In this document: piece by piece, positions 1-7,643 of the stretch | Layout: the number at the start of each line of letters is the position of its first letter | Numbering within the stretch: position 1 is the first letter of the stretch | NCBI GenBank assembly: GCA_021802965.1 | Contig: JAJZQZ010000011.1 | Location: forward strand, 1-32,222 | Reading direction: 5' to 3' | Origin: Actinomycetes bacterium | GTDB lineage: Bacteria > Actinomycetota > Thermoleophilia > RBG-16-64-13 | DNA: 32,222 nt | The notes under the pieces: generated by a model | What the model saw: the letters and a program-made list of their open reading frames with translations, nothing else | What the model was told of the DNA's origin: nothing | The model's database searches: none | Translations under genes and position numbers: made by a program

Positions 1-75
1 GGGCCGACCATCGTGATCGTGGCCATCGCCTTCTTCATCGCCTCCTTCATCGGGAAAGCCGTGCGTTCGGGCTAG
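1..75 (+). CDS. C-terminal end of a membrane protein, probably an ABC-3 type metal permease (partial)
   Basis: Frame 1 is open from the window edge to a TAG at 73-75 and encodes 24 residues. They form one hydrophobic helix (GPTIVIVAIAFFIASFIGKA) and a short basic tail. A final transmembrane helix starting with G-P-T-I-V and ending in a few charged residues is usual for the ZnuB/MntB (ABC-3) metal-ion permeases, but the fragment is too short to be sure. It could be the end of another polytopic membrane protein. The start lies outside the window. Confidence 0.45.
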   Translation, partial: GPTIVIVAIAFFIASFIGKAVRSG

Positions 76-101
76 AAGACCGCCGGGCTCGTCCGTCTTC
101 T
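74..101 (+). terminator. Hairpin after the partial permease gene, candidate terminator
   Basis: A perfect 7-bp inverted repeat, AGAAGAC (74-80) and GTCTTCT (95-101), encloses 14 GC-rich bases and begins inside the stop codon of the upstream gene. There is no T-run after it, so it would be a terminator of the kind without a U-tract. The next gene starts about 45 bases further on. Confidence 0.35.
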
Positions 102-145
102 CGCATGGGCGGGCATCTCGCGGCGAAAGATGAGACAATGGCTCC

Positions 146-766
146 GTGGGGGGACGCAGAAACGCCGGGGGCGCCACAGCCCCTTCTAGGAACCGCGCCC
201 TGATAGCCTTCATCATCGGGTTGTCGGTCTTGGTCGGCAGCCTTGTAGCTGGGGCGCTGATCGACACTCGCGGCCCTAGCGCAGCCGAGTTGCCGGTGGT
301 GATGATGCGCGAACCCCTCGGATCCGGCGTCGTCATCTCCGCCCCTCCACCGGGACTCCTGGACTCCGAGCAGTTTCTGTACGGGAGCGAGCCCGCCCTG
401 ACGGCGACCACGACCTCGGTGCTCTTGAGCCAGGTCCTACCTGAGGGCTCGGAGAGAGCCTCCACGTCACATGGCGCCTCCATCCGTCGACGCACGGACG
501 GCCCGCCGGAAGACGCATCCCTTCCGACGCCGCCGGCCAAGCCCCCCACGGTCTCGACGACCACGCCGAGATCGGACACCCGGTTGCCACTCCTCCCAAG
601 GCCGCCGGTGTCGAGTGCGCCCCATCCGCCCGCTGTCGAAGGAAGTCCGGCGATCATTGAGACCGTACTGGCTGCAGGCGAAGTCCGCTCGACGGATGCC
701 TCGCCCAAGAACTCGCACGAAGTGACGAGGCCCCCCATCCGCGAGGAACACGACGACGAACTGTAG
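146..766 (+). CDS. Proline/serine/threonine-rich membrane-anchored protein of unknown function
   Basis: This 206-residue product has one strong hydrophobic segment (residues about 18-40, ALIAFIIGLSVLVGSLVAGA) after a short basic N-terminus. A long low-complexity tail rich in Pro, Ser, Thr and Arg follows, with no recognisable domain. The topology suggests an inner-membrane anchor or uncleaved signal with an extracytoplasmic tail. The start is the GTG at 146, the first start codon after an in-frame TGA; no strong ribosome site is visible. It ends 21 bases before the response-regulator gene on the same strand, so the three genes probably form an operon and this protein may be an accessory or target of that two-component system. 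I do not recognise a family. The biased composition could also fit a poorly conserved reading frame. Confidence 0.55.
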   Translation: MGGRRNAGGATAPSRNRALIAFIIGLSVLVGSLVAGALIDTRGPSAAELPVVMMREPLGSGVVISAPPPGLLDSEQFLYGSEPALTATTTSVLLSQVLPEGSERASTSHGASIRRRTDGPPEDASLPTPPAKPPTVSTTTPRSDTRLPLLPRPPVSSAPHPPAVEGSPAIIETVLAAGEVRSTDASPKNSHEVTRPPIREEHDDEL

Positions 767-787
767 TCCGGGGCAGGGGGTTCATCG

Positions 788-1453
788 GTGAGGATCTTGC
801 TGGTAGAGGACGAAGACCGCATCGCCTCGTTCATACTGAAGGGCTTGACAGCCGAAGGTCATCTCCTGGAACGGGCCGCCTCCGGAAGCGAAGCCCTCGA
901 ATCCGCACTGTCAGGACGCAACGACCTGATCTTGCTCGACCTGAAGCTGCCCGACGGGGACGGCCGGGAGATCGTACGCCGGTTGCGGGCCTCGCGGGTC
1001 CAGACCCCCATCCTGGTCCTCTCGGCGCTGAACGAGATAAACGACAAGGTGGCGCTGCTCGATCTGGGCGCCAACGACTACTTGACCAAACCTTTCTCGT
1101 TCCGCGAGCTGGCCGCGCGCGTCCGCGCGTTGACACGGACGGACCTTGCCCACCCCGAGCTCCTCGAGGCGGCGGGCTTGACCCTGGACTCCCGCGCACG
1201 GGTGGTCTCTCGGGGTACCCGCAGATATCGATTGTCGGCGCGCGAATTCACCCTGCTGGAGTACCTCATGAGGCACGCGGGCGAGAGCATCGGCCGGGCC
1301 GAGATACTCGAGGCCGTGTGGGGCACGAGTTCGTACACCGAGAGCAACGTCGTCGACGTGTACATCCGCTACCTGCGCCGCAAGCTCGACACGCCGGACG
1401 CCCCGTCGGTCATAGAGACCGTGCGCGGCGTGGGGTACCGTGTCCCTGCCTGA
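788..1453 (+). CDS. OmpR/PhoB-family two-component response regulator
   Basis: A 221-residue regulator with an N-terminal receiver domain (about residues 1-115) and a C-terminal winged-helix DNA-binding domain (about 126-220). The acidic pocket (VEDED, residues 6-10), phospho-acceptor Asp51 in LLDLKLPDGDG and Lys101 in DYLTKPF are all present. The C-terminal half has the usual LLEYLMRHAG and VVDVYIRYLRRKLD recognition-helix motifs, ending in ETVRGVGYR. The start is GTG788 with an AGGGGG ribosome site about 7 nt upstream. Its last 14 bases overlap the start of the histidine kinase gene, so the pair is translationally coupled. It should accept phosphate from that kinase and control transcription; targets cannot be read from sequence. 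Confidence 0.96.
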   Translation: MRILLVEDEDRIASFILKGLTAEGHLLERAASGSEALESALSGRNDLILLDLKLPDGDGREIVRRLRASRVQTPILVLSALNEINDKVALLDLGANDYLTKPFSFRELAARVRALTRTDLAHPELLEAAGLTLDSRARVVSRGTRRYRLSAREFTLLEYLMRHAGESIGRAEILEAVWGTSSYTESNVVDVYIRYLRRKLDTPDAPSVIETVRGVGYRVPA

Positions 1454-2951
1454 GATCGCCCGCGCCCGCCGTCGCATAGTGCGAGGTCGCCTCTCCGCCG
1501 GGGCGCGCGTGGCCCTGGCCGTCACCTTCTCGGTGGCCGTGGCGGTGGCGCTCCTGGCGATCATCGGCTACCTTGTCCTCGAGCGGCAGCTGGCTGCCGA
1601 CCTCGATCGGAGCCTGCTGCGCGAGGCCGAGGCCTTCGCCGCGACCCTCAGCGCCGCCGCCGATTCCGGTACCGCGGATCTCATGGACGTATCGCGCACG
1701 TACCTGGGCGCGCGTACAGGTGGCGGGGGCCCCGGGGCCGTCCTCCTGGTCCGGTTCCCCGACGGGACAGTGCTGTCCAACGCGAACCTACACCTTGAAG
1801 ACGCGCCTGAGAACCGACCCAACCTCGACCCGGCGACCACGTCGCGTTCGTACTCCAACGTGTTCGTGGGCGGCCAGGAATACCGGGTGGCCACGGTTCC
1901 TTTGGCAGGCCGTTCGGGGAACGTCGTCGCCGTCTTCCAAGCGGCGGTCTCCAAGGCGGAGACAAGCGCGCTCGCCGGCTATGGGGCTCAAAGCCTCGTG
2001 GTCACCGGCCTCGTAGTGACTCTCTTGGCCGCGTTGCTCTCCCGGCTCGTCGCGCGCACCAGCCTGCGTCCGCTGCACCAGGCCGCAGCCACGGCTCGGG
2101 CGGTCACAAAGTCGTCGCTCTCCGAGAGGGTGCCCTACGAAGGCCCCCGGGACGACGTCGGCGTCATGGTGGCGGCGCTCAACGACATGCTCGACCGCCT
2201 CGAAGCGGCCTTCACCGAGCAACGCCGCTTCCTTGCCGACGCATCCCACGAGCTGCGCACGCCTCTCACGGTGATACGGGGCCACCTCGACGTGATGCGC
2301 GAGACCACCCGGTTGCGGCCCGACCAGGAAGAGACACTGGACCTTGTAGCGAGCGAGCTGACCCGCATGACCCAACTGGTCAACGATCTCCTCGCCCTTG
2401 CCCGGCTCGAAGCCGGCTCGGGCCTGACTTTTTCGCGTATCGACCTGGCCGAGATCCTGGATGAGGCGTTCGTCCGCGCGCAGGGGCTGGGACGACGCCG
2501 CATGTCGCTCGAAGCCGACGGGCCCATATACGTGCTCGGCGATCATGATCTGCTCCTGCAGGCGCTCCTCACCTTGCTCGACAACGCCGTGCAGCATACG
2601 GAAGAAGGTGGGAGCGTCCACCTCGCGTCGTCGTACCAGGGCGCCGTGGCGAGCCTCAGCATAACCGACGACGGCCCAGGCATACCTCCCGCCGACCTCC
2701 CGCGAGTCTTCGACCGTTTCTACCGCTCGACCGCCTCCCGATCGGGGCAAGCCGGGAGCGGGCTTGGACTCGCGATCGCTTCGCGATTGGTGGCGCTGCA
2801 CGGGGGCGCCCTCTCGGCCGGGAATAGCGCGGACGGCGGCGCCGTCTTCACGCTCACGCTGCCCTTGCTGTCTCAGCCTCCCGCCGCCGAAGGCGGCCCT
2901 CCCCGACGCCGGCGACGGCGACTCGGGCGGATCAACCGTCCGACTTCTTGA
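1440..2951 (+). CDS. HAMP-domain sensor histidine kinase
   Basis: A 503-residue membrane kinase paired with the preceding regulator. Visible in order: TM helix about residues 24-48, an extracytoplasmic sensor loop of about 130 residues, TM helix about 182-204, a HAMP linker (RPLHQAAATARAV onward) and the H-box FLADASHELRTPLTVIRGH with phospho-acceptor His270. The ATPase domain follows with N box (LLDNAVQHTEEGG), G1 box (DDGPGIPP), F box (DRFYRS) and G2 box (GSGLGLAIA). The GTG start overlaps the regulator stop by 14 bases. The loop has no recognised sensor fold, so the signal is unknown. The 3' end overlaps the convergent small gene at 2932-3111 by 20 bases. Confidence 0.96.
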   Translation: MSLPEIARARRRIVRGRLSAGARVALAVTFSVAVAVALLAIIGYLVLERQLAADLDRSLLREAEAFAATLSAAADSGTADLMDVSRTYLGARTGGGGPGAVLLVRFPDGTVLSNANLHLEDAPENRPNLDPATTSRSYSNVFVGGQEYRVATVPLAGRSGNVVAVFQAAVSKAETSALAGYGAQSLVVTGLVVTLLAALLSRLVARTSLRPLHQAAATARAVTKSSLSERVPYEGPRDDVGVMVAALNDMLDRLEAAFTEQRRFLADASHELRTPLTVIRGHLDVMRETTRLRPDQEETLDLVASELTRMTQLVNDLLALARLEAGSGLTFSRIDLAEILDEAFVRAQGLGRRRMSLEADGPIYVLGDHDLLLQALLTLLDNAVQHTEEGGSVHLASSYQGAVASLSITDDGPGIPPADLPRVFDRFYRSTASRSGQAGSGLGLAIASRLVALHGGALSAGNSADGGAVFTLTLPLLSQPPAAEGGPPRRRRRRLGRINRPTS

Positions 2952-3111
2952 GCTTGCCGGCGAGCGCTTCGTTCAATTCCGCGGTCTCCCGGAGCTTGTC
3001 CTTGTAGTCCGAGCTGTCCGCGTGGTGGATCTCGTGGAGCAGACCCTTGTGCGCCTCGCCGAGGATCTCCACCAGATATGCCTGCTCAATCTCTGTGATC
3101 TCGACAAGCAT
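2932..3111 (-). CDS. Small, probably helical protein of unknown function (59 aa)
   Basis: The peptide begins MLVEITEIEQAYLVEILGE and ends in a Lys-rich tail. It is mostly charged and helical, with regular Leu/Ile spacing compatible with a short coiled coil. I chose ATG at 3111 because AGAAAGG lies about 9 nt upstream; a longer frame exists but adds a poorly coding N-terminus. Small proteins of this look (M-L-V-E-[IL]-T, then an E-I-x-H-[AT]-D segment) occur as uncharacterised singletons in actinobacteria, in my recollection. It converges on the histidine kinase gene, overlapping its 3' end by 20 bases. There is no enzymatic motif, so no function is proposed. Confidence 0.7.
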   Translation of the reverse strand: MLVEITEIEQAYLVEILGEAHKGLLHEIHHADSSDYKDKLRETAELNEALAGKLKKSDG

Positions 3112-3169
3112 GATTCCGTACCTTTCTCTCGGGGCCCATACCCGCGAGGTAGTCATTCCCCACCGCCGC

Positions 3170-3364
3170 GACTATCACTCGCCCACTTTCGTGGATCACG
3201 ATCACTGCTACTCGGCGATGTCTACGCTCGGCGACTGGGAGGTCTGGGAGGTCGCCAACTCCAGCAACATGGACCATCCCTTCCAGCACCACGTCAGAGC
3301 CGCCCACGTGTGGTCCATAGAAGGCGGCGACACCAAGTCGTCCATCGCGCCCTGGCGGCAAAGC
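3170..3364 (+). pseudogene. Relic of a multicopper oxidase (C-terminal copper-binding region)
   Basis: One plus-strand frame here reads like the C-terminal cupredoxin domain of a multicopper oxidase: LGDWEVWEVANSSNMDHPF, then QHHV, HVWSIEGGD and APWRQSAIL. The family pattern is E-x-W-x-[IV]-x-N-x-x-x-x-[DH]-H-P-[FM]-H-x-H, followed by V-x-S-x-x-G and a P-W-[KR]-D segment. The second His of HPxHxH is Gln here, so a trinuclear-site copper ligand is lost. There is no start codon context or ribosome site. The rest of the domain, including the final HCH motif, is missing because the stretch runs directly into the 3' end of the VOC gene. I read it as a decayed, truncated gene fragment, not a functional gene. 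Confidence 0.6.
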
Positions 3365-3382
3365 GCCATTCTTCAGCAGCTG

Positions 3383-4171
3383 CTAGGGCTGCCCGGCCCC
3401 AATCGGCTGCAGCAGGGCGAAGGTGGCCCCAGCCGGATCGGCCAACACCGCGAAGACGAGCATTCCCGGGATCTCGGTCGTCTCAGCGACCACGGTCGCC
3501 CCCAGCTCCTCTGCCTTGGCGACGTCGGCGGCTACGTCGGTCGACCCGAAATATGGCATCCAGAAGGACGGCATCTCGGAGGGCATCGTATCCGGCATCG
3601 GCATGATCCCTCCCTCCCCCTGCCCCTCGACGACCACCTGCCAGTAAGGCATGGGGCCGGCATCCATGCGCTGGATCTCCCAGCCCAGCAGCTGCTTGTA
3701 GAAGTCCGCCGCCCGCTGCGGGTCGCGAGTCGTCAGGTCGTTCCAGGAAAGGGTGCCCGGCTGCATGTACTCGATGGTCTCGTCATGGCGGACCGGCTTC
3801 CAGAAGAAGAGATAGGCGCCGGTGGGGTCTTGTATGGCCGCCATCCGGCCTACGTCCACCACGTCCATCGCCGGCATGACCACCGTGCCCCCGAGCTCGG
3901 CCGCTTTGGCTGTGGTGGCGTCGACGTCCTCGGTCGCGACATAGACGTTCCACGTGCTCGGTTGCCCGTGCGCGATCATGTCGGGCGCAAGCTCCGACAT
4001 CCCCGCCACGTTGTGCCCGTCTGAGGAGAACGTGCGATACACCATCCCCTCCGCGAAGGGGGTATCGGCGTGGCTCCAGCCGAACAGCTTCTCGTAGAAG
4101 GCCGACTGCTTCTCCAGATCGTGAGCAGCGACGTCGACCCAGTTGAATTCGCCCGGTTTGGTGCGTTCCAT
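3383..4171 (-). CDS. Two-domain VOC (glyoxalase/bleomycin-resistance fold) protein
   Basis: This 262-residue product contains two tandem VOC modules (about residues 8-125 and 135-255). Each starts with the typical W-x-D-[VL]-x-[AT]-x-D-x-x-x-[AS]-x-x-F-Y pattern (FNWVDVAAHDLEKQSAFYEK; LSWNDLTTRDPQRAADFYKQ) and each ends with a D-P-[TA]-G-A strand. Length and arrangement match the CFP-30/hydroxylase-like branch (COG3324), whose substrates are mostly unknown. The ATG start at 4171 fits the conserved N-terminus. It stands alone on the minus strand, between a multicopper oxidase relic and a short hypothetical gene, so context gives no substrate. It is probably a cytosolic metal-dependent enzyme or ligand-binding protein. 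Confidence 0.9.
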   Translation of the reverse strand: MERTKPGEFNWVDVAAHDLEKQSAFYEKLFGWSHADTPFAEGMVYRTFSSDGHNVAGMSELAPDMIAHGQPSTWNVYVATEDVDATTAKAAELGGTVVMPAMDVVDVGRMAAIQDPTGAYLFFWKPVRHDETIEYMQPGTLSWNDLTTRDPQRAADFYKQLLGWEIQRMDAGPMPYWQVVVEGQGEGGIMPMPDTMPSEMPSFWMPYFGSTDVAADVAKAEELGATVVAETTEIPGMLVFAVLADPAGATFALLQPIGAGQP

Positions 4172-4293
4172 TGCCTGCTCCTATCGATAGGCGGCGCGCA
4201 GCCGGATGGTGCGAAAGTCTCTATCTGTTGAGATACCCACGAAGGTCGGCCGCCACGCACCCGGCGGCACTCGTGCATGCGACTCGACCGCGA

Positions 4294-4512
4294 CTACTGC
4301 ACTCGGGTCACGGTGGGATCCGGCTGCTCACCCAGGAACTCGATCCAGGCGGCCTTGATGCACGGGTAATGCTTGTTCGCCTCGACCAGAGACATGAAGG
4401 CGTCTATCGTGCCCTCGAACCAGGTCTGCAGCTGAGCGTTCCTGAACCCGCCGTCCTCAGTGAAGAGATAGCGATCGGGCGCGTCCGGGGAGCCAGTTCC
4501 ATCTGCCTGCAC
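4294..4512 (-). CDS. Short hypothetical protein
   Basis: A 72-residue frame from a GTG at 4512. No convincing ribosome site is seen, and the frame stays open only to an upstream TAA at 4558-4560 with no better start. The middle part (WFEGTIDAFMSLVEANKHY and CIKAAWIEFLGEQPDP) looks like real protein with amphipathic helices and little low-complexity sequence. I do not recognise a family. It could be a small intact gene, or the surviving 3' end of a longer one, since this neighbourhood also holds two gene relics. Confidence 0.42.
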   Translation of the reverse strand: MQADGTGSPDAPDRYLFTEDGGFRNAQLQTWFEGTIDAFMSLVEANKHYPCIKAAWIEFLGEQPDPTVTRVQ

Positions 4513-4592
4513 CTCGACGCCGGGGAAAGGAAGACTGGACCCTCTTACCCCTCGCTTTTAGAAGGGAAACGCCTCACCGCGGGCGGGCAAGA

Positions 4593-4616
4593 ACCCGGGG
4601 CCGATCCGACCCGGGT
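4593..4616 (-). terminator. Hairpin downstream of the MprF-like gene
   Basis: A perfect 7-bp inverted repeat, ACCCGGG (4593-4599) and CCCGGGT (4610-4616), with a 10-base loop lies exactly at the 3' end of the minus-strand MprF-like gene. Only a short TT follows on the transcribed strand, so intrinsic termination is plausible but not textbook. Confidence 0.5.
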
Positions 4617-6580
4617 CAACCCCGCGACGGGTTCCTCTCGTCGAGCACCGCCGGCGTGACCCCCTCGGTCTTCGGTTGGCGGCGCGCGAGCCCGGGCTTG
4701 GGGAGCTGCCCCTCGACCCACAGGGAAGCGACCGCGGTCGGCACGAGGCTGAAAGCGTTCTCGTATGTCAGGTAGCGCGGTTCCCAGCGGGGCCGGAACT
4801 TCGCGTTGAAGCGGTACAGGCTCTCCAGCTGGAACCACCGGCCCCCGAAACGCAGGACCGCTGCCATGAGCAGCTGGCGACGCCCCGCGGGCTCGCGGAG
4901 ATATCGCGCGAAGAGGGCGAAGTTGAGCGAGATCTCCTCGATGCCCTGCCCGCGGAGCAGGGCGAGAGATCGGACCACGAGGAAGTCGGTCAGGCCGTTC
5001 GGGGTGTCCTTGCGCCGGCGCATGAAGGCCAGCGACGCTGCCGGCCGCCCGAAGACCGGAACGAAGTGAAGGAAGCCTCCCACCTCTCCATCCTCGTCTC
5101 TGGCCAGGACGACGAAGCCGTCCGGGGCATGCTCCCCGCCCAGGCAGTCCATCGCCATCGTGAAGCCACGCTCTCGCTCACCTCCCAGGGCCGCTTGGGA
5201 CACGTGCTCCAACTCGGCCAGCAGTCCCCTGTCCACCTCATCCAGGTAGTGCAGCTCGGCTCGGTATCCGGCCCGCTCCACCCGAGCAACAGCCTGGCGA
5301 ATGCCTCGCATGCGGCGGCCTTCCAGGCTGAAGCCCACGGTGTCGAGGATCGCCTCATCTCCAAGATACATCGAGCGCATCCCCGCATCAGCGTAGAGCG
5401 GAAGCATCGGCCCACTTGCTCCCAGAGCCGCCAGCCGCAGGCCGTGGCGCCGGGCAAAAGCCGCCGTCTCCCGCAACAAAGGGCGGAGAGAATCGGGGTG
5501 TCCCACGGGGTCCCCGGAGATGACCAGCACTCCATTCTCGACGCGATAGCCTAGGAACGCGCGGGCGTCCGGACTGAAGAGATAGTGCTTATCCGCGCGG
5601 AGCTTGAAGTAGGCGAGGGTGTCGTGCCCGTGCCGCTGGACGAGATCGCGTGCGAGGACGCGGTCGGGAGCTCCGGGGAGCGCGCGGGGTGCCGCGAGCG
5701 GTCGGCAGAGCAGCCACAGGGCGGTGAGACCCGCCCCGAGCGACACGAGCCCGATACCGATCGGAAGGTGTCCGAGGTCATCGTGGAACTGCACCGGACC
5801 CGGCTGCCAGAGGAGCAGATCGGTGGTCTCATGAACCACGAGGGACAAAGACGCCGTTCCGGGCAAGGCGACCCAGGTCGCGACCGCCGCGAGGGCCAGC
5901 GCTCCCCCGGCCGTAGCCGCGGCTACGAGTGCCGAGGCACGCAACCCATCGCGAGAGGACGGGACGACGAAAGCACGCCGACCGTAGACGAGCAGGCCGA
6001 TCGCCCCCACTGAAAGCAGAGCCTCTTCGTACGACAGACCCTTCAGCAGGTTGAGGGCCGCGAGTCCGACGAGTAGACCGACGGCCGCCTGCCACGCGCG
6101 TCGCCGTCTCCTCCCCAGGAAGAAGGCCACGAGCAGCAGGGCCGCGCTCAGCGGTATCGCCAAGGCATGGGAGAGCGGCCGCAGCTCATCGGGCAGAAGC
6201 ATGCTCAATAGGTGTCCCCGAACGCGGATATCAGGCGCCAGAGCCGAATCGAGATTGATCAAGGCAGTGAAGCCGGCGAAGGTCGCCGCGAACGGCGGGA
6301 GCCAGCCCCCCCGGGGACGTGGCGGCAGGAGAGGCGGAGTCAGGCGGTGGAGCCCAAGGGACCAGCGGGCCGTGTCCCGGCGGGACGGGACGAGATCGCG
6401 CCAGTCCTTGGCCACCAACCACACGCCCAGGGCCGCCAGGAGCCCGGTGGCCTTCCCGGCTTCGAGGACGTCGGCTGCGAGAAGAGCGCCGAGGATCGCG
6501 AGCAACGACACTCCGATCATGCACTCGTGCACCCGCTTTCCGAGCACGAACAGCCGGGGACCAAGATCGTGCCGCTCCAC
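4616..6580 (-). CDS. MprF-like phosphatidylglycerol lysyltransferase family protein
   Basis: A 654-residue protein with an N-terminal membrane half (several hydrophobic helices between residues about 15 and 320) and a C-terminal cytosolic DUF2156/GNAT-like domain (about 330-640). Motifs of the MprF/LysX aminoacyl-phosphatidylglycerol synthase domain are clear: KHYLFSPDARAFLGYRVENG, ISGDPVG, RGFTMAMDCLGG, DGFVVLARDEDG and SLAFMRRRKDTPNGLTDFLV. The family moves an amino acid, usually lysine, from aminoacyl-tRNA to membrane phosphatidylglycerol, lowering surface charge and raising resistance to cationic peptides. The substrate here is not determined. The start is the GTG at 6580, where the N-terminus begins just before the first helix. 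The MMPL relic lies immediately upstream. It may be transcribed alone, with a hairpin at its 3' end. Confidence 0.85.
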   Translation of the reverse strand: MERHDLGPRLFVLGKRVHECMIGVSLLAILGALLAADVLEAGKATGLLAALGVWLVAKDWRDLVPSRRDTARWSLGLHRLTPPLLPPRPRGGWLPPFAATFAGFTALINLDSALAPDIRVRGHLLSMLLPDELRPLSHALAIPLSAALLLVAFFLGRRRRRAWQAAVGLLVGLAALNLLKGLSYEEALLSVGAIGLLVYGRRAFVVPSSRDGLRASALVAAATAGGALALAAVATWVALPGTASLSLVVHETTDLLLWQPGPVQFHDDLGHLPIGIGLVSLGAGLTALWLLCRPLAAPRALPGAPDRVLARDLVQRHGHDTLAYFKLRADKHYLFSPDARAFLGYRVENGVLVISGDPVGHPDSLRPLLRETAAFARRHGLRLAALGASGPMLPLYADAGMRSMYLGDEAILDTVGFSLEGRRMRGIRQAVARVERAGYRAELHYLDEVDRGLLAELEHVSQAALGGERERGFTMAMDCLGGEHAPDGFVVLARDEDGEVGGFLHFVPVFGRPAASLAFMRRRKDTPNGLTDFLVVRSLALLRGQGIEEISLNFALFARYLREPAGRRQLLMAAVLRFGGRWFQLESLYRFNAKFRPRWEPRYLTYENAFSLVPTAVASLWVEGQLPKPGLARRQPKTEGVTPAVLDERNPSRG

Positions 6581-6716
6581 GGTCAGCCGCTCGCCGCCAG
6601 TCCGTTTGGACCGGGAGTCCGCCGGCTGTCCCTTCTGCTCTTCGCGGTCCGTCGCTCACACCCTTTCTCGTTGACCAGGCGCGACAAGGATACCGCGTGG
6701 AGAGGAAGAGCAGGCG

Positions 6717-6887
6717 TTCGAAGCCGAACACGTTCGTGCCCCACCCTTCCTGGAACACGAGCACCATCAACCCATAAGCGGCGCCGACGGAGAGCAGGTT
6801 CATGATGATGGCCTTCAGCGGCACCACGAGCGAGCGGAAGAGGATGGCGAGCAGGATGAAGCTCAGACCGAGGACGAGCTCCTTCAT
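6717..6887 (-). pseudogene. Relic of an MMPL/RND-family transporter
   Basis: A minus-strand frame encodes about 57 residues clearly like the C-terminal membrane domain of MMPL transporters: LGLSFILLAILFRSLVVPLK, then AIIMNLLSVGAAYGLMVLVF and QEGWGTNVFGFE. In intact family members this is preceded by other helices and followed by the D-Y-[HE]-V-F-L segment. Here neither flank is recognisable and the frame continues into unrelated sequence (RLLFLSTRYPCRAWS). It is a deletion remnant of a gene of about 700 codons or more, lying just upstream of the MprF-like gene. Confidence 0.75.
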
Positions 6888-7106
6888 CCACTGTCGTACG
6901 CGGTGCCCCGGCCTCGGTGCGCGCGCCCTACTAGTCTCCTGATTTTTTCTACCCGCCCGCAGACACATTCAAGCCGCCAACAGGGTCCACGGCCCCGGCG
7001 CGGCCGACGGGCGAGATCACGGTCTTGACCTTCCCCCTCCCAGAGAGTATGTAGAAGGGCGGCGGTGCACCATGCCCGCCGAAGGGGGAACCGGGGGCAC
7101 GTCACT

Positions 7107-7643
7107 TTGAACGAAATCATCCTGCACGTGAACGGCCGTGCCTACGCGGCCAGAGTCGAAGACCACTGGACGCTTCTCGACGTGCTCAGGAACCAGCTCG
7201 GGTTCACGGGAGCGAAGAAAGGCTGCGACCAGGGCTCGTGCGGCGCGTGCACGGTGCTCCTCGACGGTATCGCCGTGCAGTCCTGCCTGGTCCTCGCGGT
7301 GCAGTCCCAGGGCAGAAGCATCGTGACGATCGAAGGGTTGGCGCGAGATGGCCGGCTGGACCCCCTGCAGAGCGCGTTCCACGAGGTGGGGGCGATCCAG
7401 TGCGGCTTCTGTACGCCCGGCATGATCCTCTCGGCGAAGGCGCTCCTCCTGAGGAACCCCGACCCCAGCGAGGACCAGATCAAGGAGGCCTTGTCCGGGA
7501 ACCTCTGCCGCTGTACCGGGTACGTGAAGATCGTCCAGGCGGTCAAGATGGCGGCGGCGGAGAGGTCGCAGGCGGCGGGCGCGGCGCCTCAGGACGTCGC
7601 GCTCAGAGCGGATCCGGCGCCTCAGGCGGGGTCTGGCACGTGA
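7107..7643 (+). CDS. hcrC: [2Fe-2S] subunit of a molybdenum hydroxylase, 4-hydroxybenzoyl-CoA reductase gamma-subunit type
   Basis: This small iron-sulfur subunit of the xanthine oxidase family passes electrons between the FAD and molybdenum subunits. The N-terminal plant-ferredoxin-type cluster site is GCDQGSCGACTVLLDG plus a later Cys (VQSC). The second, four-helix [2Fe-2S] domain has QCGFCTPGMILSAKALL and NLCRCTGYVKIV. I placed the start at TTG7107 (LNEIILHVNG), where the family usually begins. A GTG at 7065 with AGAAGGG upstream would add 14 poorly conserved residues. It is first in a four-gene operon, and its stop overlaps the GTG of the large subunit (GTGA). The name hcrC rests on the special FAD subunit of the same operon; the small subunit alone would only show the family. 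Confidence 0.9.
   Translation: MNEIILHVNGRAYAARVEDHWTLLDVLRNQLGFTGAKKGCDQGSCGACTVLLDGIAVQSCLVLAVQSQGRSIVTIEGLARDGRLDPLQSAFHEVGAIQCGFCTPGMILSAKALLLRNPDPSEDQIKEALSGNLCRCTGYVKIVQAVKMAAAERSQAAGAAPQDVALRADPAPQAGSGT

Noticed and set aside
3208-3345. Minus-strand 45-codon frame with strongly GC-rich third positions
   Set aside because: It is antisense to the multicopper oxidase relic, and its third-position bias can arise from the codon bias of the opposite strand. The peptide is not recognisable.
3047-4024. Plus-strand open frame of 325 codons
   Set aside because: Only about 3170-3364 looks like protein (the multicopper oxidase relic). The rest is antisense to the well-supported VOC gene and the 59-residue gene, with no ribosome site.
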